From the NCBI GenBank assembly GCA_963729215.1, contig CAVSND010000016.1, positions 415,258 through 479,257 of the forward strand: a stretch of DNA of 64,000 nt, given 5' to 3'. The translations under genes and the position numbers were made by a program. The stretch comes from CAVQJU01 sp963729215 (lineage in GTDB: Bacteria; Acidobacteriota; Vicinamibacteria; Vicinamibacterales; CAVVIG01). Of the stretch, positions 9,979 through 20,484 are shown in pieces. The number at the start of each line of letters is the position of its first letter. Positions within the stretch are counted from its first letter, which is position 1. A model generated the notes under the pieces. It was not told the origin of the DNA. It ran no database searches and saw only the letters and a program-made list of their open reading frames with translations.

Positions 9979-10147
9979 GTATCCTCCGCGGGAGTTTCCG
10001 AATGGCGCCTTCCCGCAGGCATCATGCTACAACGTCACCTGCCCGGCCCGTAGTATCCCCATAGGAGTACGCCTCACGGGGGATCCCAGCCCACGAGGGC
10101 CTGGCAATCCGGGCGAAATGTCCCGCCAAACCGGACCTTGAGCCTAA

Positions 10148-11497
10148 TCAGGGCACCACACGCAGGTTCGTCGGGGCCGACGGCGGAACGCCGCCTCCGA
10201 AGGTGATCGGGCCAGCCTGGTAGTACTGCCACGCCTTCCATCGGAGAAAGCCACCATCGTCATCAGCCGCGTACGGCGTGACCAGTGTCGGAGTGCTGCC
10301 GCGCATCACCTGGGAAGGCGCCGTGCCGGCGGGAGCGAGCTCGGACGCGAGCGTATTGCCGTTGATCGGCGCCGGATTCGTCACGCCGTCGTTCTGCGCG
10401 TCGCAGGTGCATGTCACGCCGCCGGCACCTCCGCCGAAAAGGAACGCCACGACACCGGCGTCGATGAACGACGCGAGATGTGCGCGCGAAGGGATCGTCG
10501 AGCAGCCATTCCGGACGGTTGTCCTGGTAGTGGCTGGTCGTGTTGTTCTGCGCGCGCATCTTCGTGTTGCCCATGGGAATCTGCCACATCACGATGCGTT
10601 TTGACGCCGCGGTGGAGAATCCTTTGAGGAAGCGGGCGCCGCGGCGGAAATCCTCGGCGCTCCACCAGGAATTGCCGTTGTCGCCGTACACGTACTGATA
10701 GAAGCCTGAATCCCGATCGCTGAACTCGCCGAACGCGATATCGAAATTCGCGCCGAGCGAGTTGTAGAAAGCCCCTGCCCGCGCGGCGAGGGTGTCAACC
10801 ATGGAATCCGCGGGGTCCTGCAAGGCGATATCGGTGCCGGTACCCCAGACGCTGACGTGATAGCCGAGGACGACATTTGGCGCGTAGGTGTCGCGCAGGC
10901 GAACGACGGCACGGGCGAATCCGGACACGTTGCTGGGCAAACCGGCGAGAGCGGCAATGCCGGTTTCAGAGACCTTGGCCGGCACCGTCGCGGCGTTGTC
11001 GCCTGATGCCCGCTGCTCCATGTAGCCCCAGAAATCAGGCTCCACGTGGAGCACGACCATCTTCCCGGGAACGCGCCGGCCTTCTGGAAGAACAGCGTCA
11101 GGTCGTTGTAGTACGCGGTCATCGTCGCCGTGTTGTTCAGGTTCGTGAAGACCGCGTTGCTCTCCGAGCCGCCGGCGGGCGACGACTGCAGCAGCATGTA
11201 GTAGGTGAAGACCGGGATGATGCCGTTCGCGGCAGAATCCTGGATGTAGAACCTGGCGAAGTCGCCGTTCGTGTTCCAGGTGGCCCAGCCGCCGCCGGTG
11301 TTCACGCCGCCCGCGAGGTACTGATAGCGGAACGAGAACGGCGCGGTCGTTTTCATCGCCGCGGCGCCGCCGGGTGAATCGGCCAGCCCCAGCTCGAGCC
11401 GAGCGGGCCAGCCGGAGGGCAGTGGCGCCTGTGCGCGGACCGGAACGGACATCGACGCAAGCAGCACGGCAAGTGCGGGAACGATACGCGCACGCAT
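10148..11497 (-). CDS. Secreted glycoside-hydrolase-like protein, two frameshifts
   Basis: About 449 residues from ATG 11497 (GGAGTCC upstream), with signal peptide VPALAVLLASMSVPVRAQA. Frames change near 11065 (KAGAFPGK then MVVLHVEPDFWGYM) and near 10487 (DPFART then HLASFIDAGVV). The pattern of strand-end acidic residues (HVEPDFWGY, AFGEFSDRDSGFY, MWQIPMGNT) suggests a TIM-barrel hydrolase acting on polysaccharide, but I cannot place it in a GH family. The end PPSAPTNLRVVP looks like the first strand of a fibronectin III or sorting domain. Both breaks sit in short G/C runs and are probably sequence errors. Confidence 0.55.
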
Positions 11498-11662
11498 GGA
11501 GGACTCCTGGGGAGGGCGTCTGAAGGGGGGACCTTCAGGATAGCTAATACGACGGGGATCCTCAACTACGGCGAGCCAGACGGCCCGGACGACATCTGTA
11601 AGCCCAGCCGTTGCCTTCGCATAAACTGAACGGTCAGCCCCGTCGTATCCGGGGGTAAATCC

Positions 11663-14600
11663 ATGTGGATCGTCCGCCTGGCGCTGCGGCGCCCGTACAC
11701 GTTCGTCGTCATGGCCCTGCTGATCGCCATCCTGGGCGGTCTGTCGATCGCGACGATGCCGGTGGACATCTTTCCGTACATCGACATCCCGATCGTGAGC
11801 GTGGTCTGGCAGTACAACGGGCTGAGCCCGGAGGAGATGGAGAGCCGGATCGTCACGAACTTCGAGCGTTCGTTGACGGCGAATGTGGTCGGCATCGAGC
11901 ACATCGAATCCCAGTCCCACCAGAGCATCGCCGTCGTCCGCGTCTTCTTTCATCCGACCGTGCAGGTCGATCTCGCGCTCTCGCAGATCGTGACGCAGTG
12001 CCAGGTGCAGGTCCGCAACATGCCGCCGGGCACGTACCCGCCGCAGGTGCTGAAGTACGACGCGGCCAGCGTGCCGATTCTCCAGCTCGGTCTGAGCAGT
12101 CAGACGCTCAAGGAACAAGAGATCTTCGACCTCGGGAACAATTTCATTCGCACCCCGCTGGCCACCGTACAAGGCGCCAATGTCTCCTATCCGTTCGGCG
12201 GCAAGCAGCGCCAGATCATGGTCGACCTCAATCTCGACGAGCTGTATGCCAAGCGGCTGTCGCCGATTGATGTCTCGAATTCGCTGAACCTCCAGAACCT
12301 GATCGTCCCGGCGGGAACGGCGAAGTTCGCCGGCACCGAGTATCCCGTGCGCATGAACAGCAGCCTGCCGAGCATCGAGGAGTTCAACAACCTCCCGATC
12401 AAGACAGTCAACGGCGCGACGATCTACATGAAAGACGTCGCCACCGTGCACGACGGGTTCGTCCCACAGACCAACATCGTTCGCACGAACGGCGCCCGCG
12501 GCGTGCTGCTGACGGTCACACGCAACGGCCGCGCGTCCACGCTCGCCGTGGTCAACGCGGTCAAGGACACCCTGCCCAGGGTCATGACGACCGTGACGCA
12601 GGATCTGAAGCTGGCCGTCTTCGGCGATCAGTCGCTCTTCGTGCGGGCCGCGATCGGGGGCGTGCTTCGGGAGACGCTGATCGCCGCGCTCCTGACCGGC
12701 CTGGTCATCCTGCTGTTCCTGGGAAGCTGGCGCAGCACGCTGATCGTGTGTCTTTCGATTCCGCTGTCGATCCTGACGTCGATCTGCATCCTCAGCCTGC
12801 TGGGCCAGACGATCAACGTGATGACGCTCGGAGGGCTGGCGCTGGCCGTCGGCATCCTCGTGGACGATGCGACGGTCGAGATTGAAAACACGCATCGGAA
12901 CCTCGCCATGCGGAAGCCGCTCGTTCGCGCGGTCCTGGACGGGGCCTCGCAGATCGCCGTGCCCACGTTCGTGTCCACGCTGTCCATCTGCATCGTGTTC
13001 GTGCCCGTGCTCCTGCTGACCGGAACCGCGCAGTATCTCTTCACACCGCTGGCGATGGCGGTGGTCTTCGCGATGATGGCGTCGTACCTGTTGTCGCGAA
13101 CCCTGGTGCCGACGATGGTGCATCACCTGCTTCGGAGCGAGGTGGCCGTGTACCAGGCGGGCGGGCACGGAGGACGGGGGATTCTCTGGACCCTCCACCG
13201 CGGCGTGAACGGGTTGTTCGAGCGCCTTCGCTATCGCTACATGGGCCTGCTGCATCTCTCGCTGGAACGGCGGGCGCCCGTCCTGATCGGGTTCATGGTG
13301 GTGTCGCTGGGCTCGCTCCTGCTGGTGTCGATGATCGGGAGAGACTTCTTCCCCGACGTGGACGCGGGCACGTTGCGTCTTCACGTGCGCGCGCCAGCGG
13401 GAACGCGAATCGAGGAAACCGAGCTGCGGTTCGCCGACGTCGAGCAGGAGATCCGCGACATCATCCCGGCAGGCGAGCTCGAGACGATTCTCGACAACAT
13501 CGGGATTCCGAACGCCTGGGGGAGTCTTGCGCAGGGCGACGTCCCCAACATCGCGGCCACCGACGGCGAGATCCTGATCTCGCTCAATCGCGAACGACAT
13601 GGTCCGGTACGCGAGCACGAAGTCCGGCTTCGGCAGAGGCTCCGCGAGAAATTCCCGGACATGGTGTTCTTCTTCGAGCCGGCCAACATCACGAACCAGA
13701 TTCTGAACTTCGGGCTGCCGGCGCCGATCGATCTGCAGGTCGTCGGAGCCAACGCCGTGGCGAATTACGGCATCGCGCAGCGGCTGCGGCAGGAGGTCGC
13801 GGCCATTCCGGGCGCGGCCGACGTGCACATTCACCAGGTCTACGAACAGCCGCAGCTGAACCTGACCGTCGACCGCGTGAAGGCGGGGCAGATGGGCCTG
13901 ACGCAGCGCGACGTGACGAGCAGCATGCTGATTTCGCTCAGCGGCAACAATCAGGTCGCCCCGAGCTTCTGGCTGAACCCGGCGAACGGCATCAGCTACA
14001 ACGTCGGCGTGCAGACGTCGCAGTACCGTCTCGACTCGCTGGACCAGCTGCTGCGGACGCCGGTGACCGCCGCGTCGAATTCGGTCTCCGAGACCACAGC
14101 CGGGTCGCTTGCCGGCGCCTCGGGAACCGGGAACGCTTCGGTCGGATCGTCCCCGAGCGGCGCGTCGCAGGCGTACGGCAACCCCGGCGCCATGACGAGC
14201 GGCTCGGCGCAGCTGCTGTCGAACCTCGTGGACGTCAGGCGCAGCTACGGGCCGGTGATCATCAATCACTACAACGTCGCTCCCGTCTTCGATGTGTACT
14301 CCAACGTCGATCGCCGCGACCTTGGAAGCGTCGGGGCCGAGGTCGAGAAAATTCTTCAGAAAGAGCGGACGAACCTGCCGCGCGGGACGACGCTGACACT
14401 GCGCGGCGAGTACGAGACGATGCGCACGTCGTTCTTCCGGCTCGGCCTGGGCATTCTCTTCGCCGTGGTGCTCGTGTACCTGCTCATGGCGGTGAACTTC
14501 CAGTCGTGGCTCGATCCGTTCATCATCCTGACCGCGCTGCCGGGCGCGATGGCGGGAATTCTCTGGATGCTGTTCGTCACGAGGACGACGCTGAGCGTGC

Positions 14601-15037
14601 CCTCGCTCGTGGGGTCGATCATGTCGATCGGCGTCGCGACGGCCAACAGCATCCTGCTCGTCACGTTTGCCAACGACGAGCGAGCATCGATCCCGCACGC
14701 GCGTGAAGCGATGTTGTCGGCCGGCTACGCGCGCCTCCGGCCGGTGCTGATGACGGCCGCCGCCATGATCCTCGGCATGCTGCCGATGGCGCTCGCCCTC
14801 GGTGAGGGCGGCGAGCAGAACGCGCCGCTCGGCCGCGCCGTCATCGGGGGGCTGCTGGGCGCAACCGTGACGACGCTGTTCATCGTGCCGATCATTTACT
14901 CGTACCTGCGCGAAAAGCCCCCGGCCAACCAGGAACGCCGCCTCGAGGCGGAAGAGGCAGCCGAAGTGGAAGAGGAGCTCTCGCGTCTCGTACCCGAGCT
15001 GGTTTCCGCGGGCAGCTCCGGCGGGCCTCGCAGATAG
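11663..15037 (+). CDS. RND-family efflux permease (AcrB/MMPL-HAE type)
   Basis: 1124 residues, the full length of an RND transporter. It has the N-terminal helix with PVDIFPYIDIPIV, two large periplasmic loops, and two blocks of six helices. Helix 4 carries GILVDDATVEIENTHRN, the proton-relay Asp pair of RND pumps. The second half repeats with VPSLVGSIMSIGVATANSILL and ends with GQNAPLGRAVIGGL-like sequence (here EQNAPLGRAVIGGLLGA). A Ser/Gly-rich insertion lies around residues 805-850 in the second loop. The substrate cannot be deduced. The start at 11663 has GGGGG upstream. The adaptor follows 17 bases downstream; no outer-membrane factor is present in the window. Confidence 0.93.
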   Translation: MWIVRLALRRPYTFVVMALLIAILGGLSIATMPVDIFPYIDIPIVSVVWQYNGLSPEEMESRIVTNFERSLTANVVGIEHIESQSHQSIAVVRVFFHPTVQVDLALSQIVTQCQVQVRNMPPGTYPPQVLKYDAASVPILQLGLSSQTLKEQEIFDLGNNFIRTPLATVQGANVSYPFGGKQRQIMVDLNLDELYAKRLSPIDVSNSLNLQNLIVPAGTAKFAGTEYPVRMNSSLPSIEEFNNLPIKTVNGATIYMKDVATVHDGFVPQTNIVRTNGARGVLLTVTRNGRASTLAVVNAVKDTLPRVMTTVTQDLKLAVFGDQSLFVRAAIGGVLRETLIAALLTGLVILLFLGSWRSTLIVCLSIPLSILTSICILSLLGQTINVMTLGGLALAVGILVDDATVEIENTHRNLAMRKPLVRAVLDGASQIAVPTFVSTLSICIVFVPVLLLTGTAQYLFTPLAMAVVFAMMASYLLSRTLVPTMVHHLLRSEVAVYQAGGHGGRGILWTLHRGVNGLFERLRYRYMGLLHLSLERRAPVLIGFMVVSLGSLLLVSMIGRDFFPDVDAGTLRLHVRAPAGTRIEETELRFADVEQEIRDIIPAGELETILDNIGIPNAWGSLAQGDVPNIAATDGEILISLNRERHGPVREHEVRLRQRLREKFPDMVFFFEPANITNQILNFGLPAPIDLQVVGANAVANYGIAQRLRQEVAAIPGAADVHIHQVYEQPQLNLTVDRVKAGQMGLTQRDVTSSMLISLSGNNQVAPSFWLNPANGISYNVGVQTSQYRLDSLDQLLRTPVTAASNSVSETTAGSLAGASGTGNASVGSSPSGASQAYGNPGAMTSGSAQLLSNLVDVRRSYGPVIINHYNVAPVFDVYSNVDRRDLGSVGAEVEKILQKERTNLPRGTTLTLRGEYETMRTSFFRLGLGILFAVVLVYLLMAVNFQSWLDPFIILTALPGAMAGILWMLFVTRTTLSVPSLVGSIMSIGVATANSILLVTFANDERASIPHAREAMLSAGYARLRPVLMTAAAMILGMLPMALALGEGGEQNAPLGRAVIGGLLGATVTTLFIVPIIYSYLREKPPANQERRLEAEEAAEVEEELSRLVPELVSAGSSGGPRR

Positions 15038-15053
15038 CGATACGGTCAATCAG

Positions 15054-16319
15054 ATGAAACGAGACGAAGTGGATTCAGGGCCTCCAGCGGATGTCTGGCG
15101 CCCGTCGCGCGCGACGATTTCAGCGCTGCTGTTCGGATTGCTGGTGCTGCTCGTCATCGCCTTTCTGGTCGGTTATCTGCCGTCGCAGCGCCGCGAAGCC
15201 ACGCTCCGAGCGGAGGCCGACGCGCAGCAGAAAAGCCTGCCGCGTGTGGCGGTGATGACGGTGAGCCGCGGCGGCGATCAGAACGTGCTGAAGTTGCCCG
15301 GCACGATGCAGGCCCTCACGGAAGCGCCCATCCTCGCGCGCGCCGACGGCTATCTCAAACGTCGCCTGGCGGACATCGGGGACCGTGTGCAGGTGGGCCA
15401 GGTGCTCGCGGAAATCGACGCGCCGGAACTGGATCAGCAGATTCACCAGGCGGAAGCCGCGATCGAGCAGGCGCAGGCCGCGATGGAGCAGGCGCAGGCA
15501 AGCCTCGCGCAGGGCAAGGCGAACCGCGAGCTGGCGCACATTACTGCTGATCGCATGAAGATGCTCGTCGAGAAAGGCATCTCGCCGCAGCAGGATGGCG
15601 ATCAGGCCCAGGCTCAATTGGCGGCGCAGGACGCCAACGTGCTGGCGCTCGAAAAGGCCATCCTCGCGCAGCGAAGCAATCTCGCCGCCGTCAAGGCGAA
15701 CCTTTCCCGCCTGCAGGAGGTCCAGGGATACCGCATCGTCAAGGCGCCGTTCGACGGCGTGATCACGCTGCGCAACGTGGACGTCGGCGCGCTCGTCAGC
15801 GCCGGAGGCACGCTGCTGTACCGCATCGCGCAGATCGGAACGCTGCGGACGTACGTCAACGTGCCGCAGGCCAGCGTGAACGCCGTGCGTGTCGGCCAGG
15901 CCGCCACGCTGACCGTGTCGCATCTGCCGGGCCGTACGTTCCGCGGCACCATTGCGCGCACCGCCAACGCCCTCGACCCCGCTACCCGAACCATGCTCGT
16001 CGAAGTCGACGTGCCGAACGCCGACGGCGCGCTTTTTCCCGGCACCTACGCCGAGGTCGATCTGAGCGGATCGCGTCCGAATCCGCCCCTCGTCGTGCCC
16101 GCGGCGGCGCTGCTGTTCCGCAACGACGGAGCGCAGGTGGCCATCGTCCGGTCAGATCAGACCGTGCATCTTCAGAAGATCACGGTCGGGCGCGACTACG
16201 GCGATCGCGTCGAGATCCTCCAGGGCGTGACCGAAGGGACGACGATTGTTGCCGCGCCGGGAGACGCCGCACGTGAGGGCGCGAAGATCGTGCCCGTCCA
16301 GCGCGACAGTCAGCACTGA
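15054..16319 (+). CDS. RND efflux periplasmic adaptor (membrane fusion protein)
   Basis: 421 residues with one N-terminal membrane segment (FGLLVLLVIAFLVGYLP). It then has the MFP order: beta-barrel entry, lipoyl half-motif (ILARADGYLKRRLADIGDRV), a long coiled coil rich in EQAQAAMEQAQASL around residues 125-210, the second lipoyl half (YRIVKAPFDGVITLRNVDVG), a beta-barrel domain and a membrane-proximal domain. It links the permease to an outer-membrane channel encoded elsewhere. The gene order permease then adaptor is the reverse of the usual one. Confidence 0.92.
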   Translation: MKRDEVDSGPPADVWRPSRATISALLFGLLVLLVIAFLVGYLPSQRREATLRAEADAQQKSLPRVAVMTVSRGGDQNVLKLPGTMQALTEAPILARADGYLKRRLADIGDRVQVGQVLAEIDAPELDQQIHQAEAAIEQAQAAMEQAQASLAQGKANRELAHITADRMKMLVEKGISPQQDGDQAQAQLAAQDANVLALEKAILAQRSNLAAVKANLSRLQEVQGYRIVKAPFDGVITLRNVDVGALVSAGGTLLYRIAQIGTLRTYVNVPQASVNAVRVGQAATLTVSHLPGRTFRGTIARTANALDPATRTMLVEVDVPNADGALFPGTYAEVDLSGSRPNPPLVVPAAALLFRNDGAQVAIVRSDQTVHLQKITVGRDYGDRVEILQGVTEGTTIVAAPGDAAREGAKIVPVQRDSQH

Positions 16320-16495
16320 GCATCGCCAGACGGATTTCGCGCTTTCTTACACGATTCTCGCCACCCGCGGCCAGCCTCCGGCCGCGCTATGTTCCAGCAA
16401 CTGCTTGATTCGCAGCGGGATGAACACCTGATACGGAAGGGTACGTCTCTTGCTGAACGGACGAGCAGATGACGCTTGTACAAAGGAGCTTCGCC

Positions 16496-17155
16496 ATGCG
16501 CAAATCTCCAAGAAACCTGTCAATTGCGGGGATCGTGTTTTTCGCGGCCGGCATTCTTGCTTGTTCGAGCAGCGATGGCGTGACGCCCAGCTCAACCAAC
16601 TCGGGCGGTTCGAGCAGCGGAAGCAATTCGAGCGCGATGGGAACGCTGGCGATTCACCTCACCGACAGCCCGTTCAGCGACGCGAAGGCGCTTCTCGTCA
16701 CATTCTCCGACGTCAGCGTCCACCGGGCGGATCCTGGTGACTGGCTGACGCTGCCGTTTGCCGCTGGATCATCGCGAACCTGCGACTTGAAGAAACTGAA
16801 CGGCGCGACCGACGTGCTCGGCGTGGGATCGCTCCCGGTTGGCAAGTACACGCAGGTGCGCCTGAATGTCAGCAGCGTGGGGATCTACTTCGACGCGCCA
16901 TCGGTCGGCCCTGCCTGCGCGCCTCAGATTGCGCCGCCGGCCGGTCTCCACGTGGCTGTCGATATTCCGTCGGGAGAGGTGAAGCTCAATCACGAGTTCA
17001 CGGTCACGGGCAGCGCCACGACGATGCTGCTCGATTTCGACGGCGATCAGTCCATCCACCAGACCGGGAGCGGCAACGGAAATGGCAACGGGAACGGGAA
17101 CAAGGACGGAAAGTTCATGATGTCCCCGGTCATCCGCGTCGTGAGCGTGCAGTAG
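16496..17155 (+). CDS. DUF4382 lipoprotein
   Basis: 219 residues from ATG 16496, chosen for AAAGGAG upstream. The signal peptide ends in a lipobox (GILAC). After a Ser/Gly linker comes the DUF4382 pattern: LAIHLTDSPFSDAKALLVTFSDVSVHR, then W-LTLPF, LPVGKYTQVRLNV, and a C-terminal beta strand LLDFDGDQSIHQTG. A GNGNGNGN low-complexity stretch lies near the end. It should sit in the outer membrane or periplasm. DUF4382 function is unknown. Confidence 0.85.
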   Translation: MRKSPRNLSIAGIVFFAAGILACSSSDGVTPSSTNSGGSSSGSNSSAMGTLAIHLTDSPFSDAKALLVTFSDVSVHRADPGDWLTLPFAAGSSRTCDLKKLNGATDVLGVGSLPVGKYTQVRLNVSSVGIYFDAPSVGPACAPQIAPPAGLHVAVDIPSGEVKLNHEFTVTGSATTMLLDFDGDQSIHQTGSGNGNGNGNGNKDGKFMMSPVIRVVSVQ

Positions 17156-17168
17156 GTCCTCAGACTCC

Positions 17169-17223
17169 AGTAGTGCGGACCTTCAGGGTCCGCCTGTCCC
17201 GGCAGGCTGAAGGCCTGCACTAC
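17169..17223. repeat. REP-like double hairpin
   Basis: The sequence starts GTAGTGCGGACC and ends GGCCTGCACTAC, with GGACCTTCAGGGTCC and GCCTGTCCCGGCAGGC inside. The whole element is nearly self-complementary. It shares the CTTCAG/CTGAAG loop style of the element at 5.1 kb. It follows the DUF4382 stop by 14 bases and could terminate its transcript. Confidence 0.55.
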
Positions 17224-17387
17224 GAGCATCGCTTCGGAAGTCCTCGCCAGACTGCGCAATATGGTTGAGCCGCTGCTCTGTACCTGACAGAGGACACCAC
17301 ATCAGGAAATCGACAAAATCACTAAAGAATTCGTATCTGGCGGCTGGCATCGCGCTCGCAATTCTCCGGCGCGTAGGGAGGCCAGTC

Positions 17388-17735
17388 ATGAAACGCATGA
17401 TGCTGCGAGTTGCCGGTCTGATGGTTCTGTTCGGTGCGCTCAGCGTGGCGACGGCGCACGCGGACACGCGTTTTTCGATTCACGTCGGCGTCGGCGCGCC
17501 GCCCGTGGTCGTCGCACCCAGACCGTACGGCGGCTACGGCTACGCCACACCCGCTCCGTACCCCGGCTACGTCTGGCAGCAGGGTTATTACGTCGGGCAT
17601 CGGTGGGTGCCTGGTGCCTGGGTTCCGCGCGGACACTGGAACCGCCGCAACTGGCGTAACGATCGCCGGTATGACGATCGTCGGTATGACAATCGCCAGT
17701 ATGACAATCGCGGCTGGCAGGGTGACCGCCGTTAG
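17388..17735 (+). CDS. Small exported YXWGXW-like, Arg/Tyr-rich protein
   Basis: 115 residues from ATG 17388 (GGGAGG upstream). A signal peptide ends at ATAHA. The mature part is rich in Tyr, Gly, Pro and Trp (GGYGYATPAPYPGYVW, GHRWVPGAWVPRGHW), resembling the YXWGXW repeat proteins of the envelope. It finishes with four short RRYDDRRYDN-type repeats. A strong terminator follows. Function is unknown; such proteins are often stress-inducible envelope proteins. Confidence 0.7.
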   Translation: MKRMMLRVAGLMVLFGALSVATAHADTRFSIHVGVGAPPVVVAPRPYGGYGYATPAPYPGYVWQQGYYVGHRWVPGAWVPRGHWNRRNWRNDRRYDDRRYDNRQYDNRGWQGDRR

Positions 17736-17778
17736 CGGTAACGCGGATTCTCTCGAACGCAAGCCGAGGAGAAAACAA

Positions 17779-17812
17779 GACGGGCGCCCCCGGGGCGCCC
17801 GTTTCTTTGCTG
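17779..17812 (+). terminator. Rho-independent terminator
   Basis: GGGCGCCCCCGGGGCGCCC forms a very stable stem and is followed by GTTTCTTTG. It lies 44 bases past the stop of the YXWGXW-like gene and just before the stop of the converging TonB-like gene. Confidence 0.8.
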
Positions 17813-17815
17813 AAA

Positions 17816-19400
17816 TCAGTTCGCCCGGCCGACCGGCACGCCGAGATTCATCCAGCAGCTCACGGTCTCGCCCTTCTTCCTCGCCGGCGAAAACGTCCAC
17901 TGCTTGATCGCGGCGACCACGGCATCATCCAGCGATTGCCCCGTCTTGGACCGGCGCAGCAGGCTGATGCTCGACGGGTGACCGGTCTGCGAAACCAGAA
18001 GGCGCACGACGAGCACTTCGCTGATGTCGCGAGTCTTGAGCTCGTCCGGCAGCCGCGGCTCAACGCGATTGGCCACCGCCGGCTGTTCGTTGACATCCTT
18101 CGGTTCGAAGAACGGTCGCTGAGGCTCGATCGAGGCGACCGCTGGCGCCGGCGTGACTACTACCGGTGGCGGTGGCGGCGGGGCGACCAGCTCGCGCACC
18201 GGTTCGATCACCGCGACGGGCGCAGCCGCTGCCGCGACTTGACCCGTGGGCGCGATCGGTTGACGGACATTCTTCGGCGGCACTCGTGATGACGCGGCGT
18301 TCGGCGCGGCTTTCGCCTTCAACGCCGCTGACGCTTGCGCCTGTGCGGCCGCGCGCTCGGCTGCTGCGGCCGCGGCTTCGCTGGCCTTGATGGCCGCTTC
18401 CGCGACGGCGATGGGATCCGGCGCCTTCGGTACATTCTCGGCCACCGTGGCCACAGCGGCGTCCGCGGGCGCTGCCGCCGGCGCTGACTGCCCCGGCAGA
18501 ATTCCCTGGATCTTGTACCACGCTGCACCCACACCCAGACCGATCGACGCGACGATGACGACGGCTGCGACGATGCCGACCATTGAGCCGGTCCGTCCCG
18601 ATCGCGCGGGCTGCCTGCCCGTCGATGGTGTTGTGGCCTTGGGTGTTGAGCGCGACGGATTCTCTGCGACTTTGCTCCTGGCAGCCTGTGCGTGCGCCGC
18701 TTCTTTTGCGGCTGCTTCCTTCGGCGGCTTCGATCCTCGCCGCCTCTGCTTTGGCGGCTTCTGCCTTTTCCGCTTCCAGTCGAGCGGCTTCGATGCGTAC
18801 GGCATCGGCGCGATCGGCTTCGATTCGAGCGGCTTCCTCGGCTTCCACTCTCGCCGCTTCTTCTTCGGTGGCCTTCAGGCCCTCTTCGTCAATGACTGGC
18901 GCGGCGGTGAGGATCGGCATGGGCGGGGCGCCCGGCGTCACGTCCGCGACACTGAACAAGGACGCCGTATCCGAAAGGTAGCCGAATGGCGACGCGGCTG
19001 ACGCGGGACTCGCGGCGACCGCCGGGCCAGTTTCCGCATCGGTCGCGGGTAGATCGTCGGATGCGGACTCCTTTGCCTTGGGCAGCGCGCCTTCGAGGAG
19101 TGCTTGAAACGCGCTCTGACACAACGCGCAGAGACTGCCATCCTCACTTGGCCCGCCGCAGCTTTCGCAGGGTGCGGAAGAGACCATGGGTGAACGTGCC
19201 GGCGAGACGGCGGACACGACCGGTTCGGGTGCGACTGGTTCGGGCACGATCGGCGGAGGGGCAATTGGCTCGGGCGCCGCAACCGGCGTCGCGGTGGTGG
19301 TGTTCAGGCCTTTCCGCTCCTCCAGGGAGAGCTTGCGGCCGCAACATTCACAAAAATGCCCAGGCGTGATTGGCTCCGTAACACACTCGATGCAACGCAC
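17816..19400 (-). CDS. TonB-like energy transducer with N-terminal zinc ribbons, one frameshift
   Basis: About 527 residues from GTG 19400 (GGAGG upstream). Order: zinc ribbon CIEC...CECC (residues 3-22), a Pro/Ala linker, a second ribbon CESC...CALC (~75-95), an Ala/Glu-rich helix of about 60 residues (EEAARVEAEEAARIEA pattern), a frameshift near 18725, a positively charged stretch, one membrane helix (MVGIVAAVVIVASIGLGVGAAW), a Pro/Val-rich periplasmic spacer, and a C-terminal TonB domain (VVRLLVSQTGHPSSISLL ... AAIKQWTFSPARKKG). The topology puts the ribbons in the cytosol and TonB in the periplasm. No ExbB/ExbD is nearby. The frameshift lies in repetitive GC DNA and is probably an error. 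Confidence 0.75.
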
Positions 19401-19632
19401 GACAATGCCTCCCCGAGCACGCCCACAGCGGCCCCTCAGAGCTTTGGCAAGCGCGCTGCCAGTTCCATCGCGTCGCTTTTCGCGGAAATTCCAGCAACTT
19501 CGACGGCGGCGCGGGCGGGGGACCACACTTCGTCACCCGGTCTCGGCGCGGGGTGACGAATTTTGACAGGTGGATCGCGGCGGGACCGGCGACGTTGCAC
19601 GTAGTTTCACACGCCGGGCGAACGCGCGACGG

Positions 19633-20484
19633 TCAGTGGGTGAGACCGTAGATCAGGTAGTTCACGCCGAGCTTGTACGCTTCGTTTGTCTGATCGAACG
19701 GCCGGAAGCCGCGGCCTGACCACTCCCAGTACTGCGAGACGTCGGTGTTGTAATTGATGATGGCCATCAGGCGCTTGCGTCGATCGTTGTCCTCGAAGAT
19801 GCCGCGGAAGATGGGATCGCCGGCGACGTACGCCTGCGGGAAGTGATCGATCCCGCTGATCTCGAAGAATGCGTGGAAGACGGGATCGTCCGCCCGCATG
19901 TCGAGAAACTGCACGTCGGGCAGCACCCGCCGCATCGCGTCCTCGAACGGCTCCCATCCGCCGCCAGGAACACCGCGCCAGCCTGGTGGTTTGAAGTCGT
20001 CGACGAAGAGGAATCCGCCCTTCCGCAAATACGCGCGCAGTCCCGCGGCCTCGCGGTCGTTGACGGTCCACCAGCCGACTTCGATGATGTAGGCAATCGG
20101 ATACTTGAAGAGTTCCGGATCGTCCAGCGTCACCGTGTTGATCTCCTCATGCGCACCGAGGAGGCTCACCTCGTTCATGATTCTCATCAGGTTGCGTTCG
20201 GCGAGCGGATAGCCGTGGATCCAGGACGGGCGGCGGCCGGGCCAGAAGCCGCCGGGCGCCGGATTGTATCGAACGCGCGCGAACGTGAATTGACCGTCGT
20301 ACGGAATGTTCGGCAGGGGTCGGTACGCTCCCCGAAAACTGTCGAAGCCAAACTGCGCGAGCGCGGCGCCGCTCATGGCGAGGACGATCAAAAGGGCGAT
20401 CGTTGTCCGGACGGCCGCGTAACGGCTGTGTGCCTGCACGACCGCTCGATGATATCGCGCGCGGCTCCACAGCGGCAGGCGCAC
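19633..20484 (-). CDS. DUF4159 domain protein
   Basis: 283 residues. A hydrophobic signal segment (TTIALLIVLAMSGAALAQ) lies at residues 27-45, so the true start may be a later GTG than 20484. The mature protein matches DUF4159: FTFARVRYNP, then LDDPELFKYPIAYIIEVGWW, LRKGGFLFVDDF, GIDHFPQAYVAGDPIFRGIFED, and YNTDVSQYWEWSG with an ending NYLIYGLTH. The fold resembles a glutamine-amidotransferase-like domain. The family is abundant in Acidobacteriota, often near MoxR/DUF58 clusters, but here it stands alone. Confidence 0.85.
   Translation of the reverse strand: MRLPLWSRARYHRAVVQAHSRYAAVRTTIALLIVLAMSGAALAQFGFDSFRGAYRPLPNIPYDGQFTFARVRYNPAPGGFWPGRRPSWIHGYPLAERNLMRIMNEVSLLGAHEEINTVTLDDPELFKYPIAYIIEVGWWTVNDREAAGLRAYLRKGGFLFVDDFKPPGWRGVPGGGWEPFEDAMRRVLPDVQFLDMRADDPVFHAFFEISGIDHFPQAYVAGDPIFRGIFEDNDRRKRLMAIINYNTDVSQYWEWSGRGFRPFDQTNEAYKLGVNYLIYGLTH

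Noticed and set aside
10589..15049. A 1486-codon open frame on the minus strand
   Set aside because: It lies opposite the RND permease, is rich in Arg/His as expected for a high-GC antisense frame, and has no motif. Only its last part (from 11497 down) belongs to a real gene.
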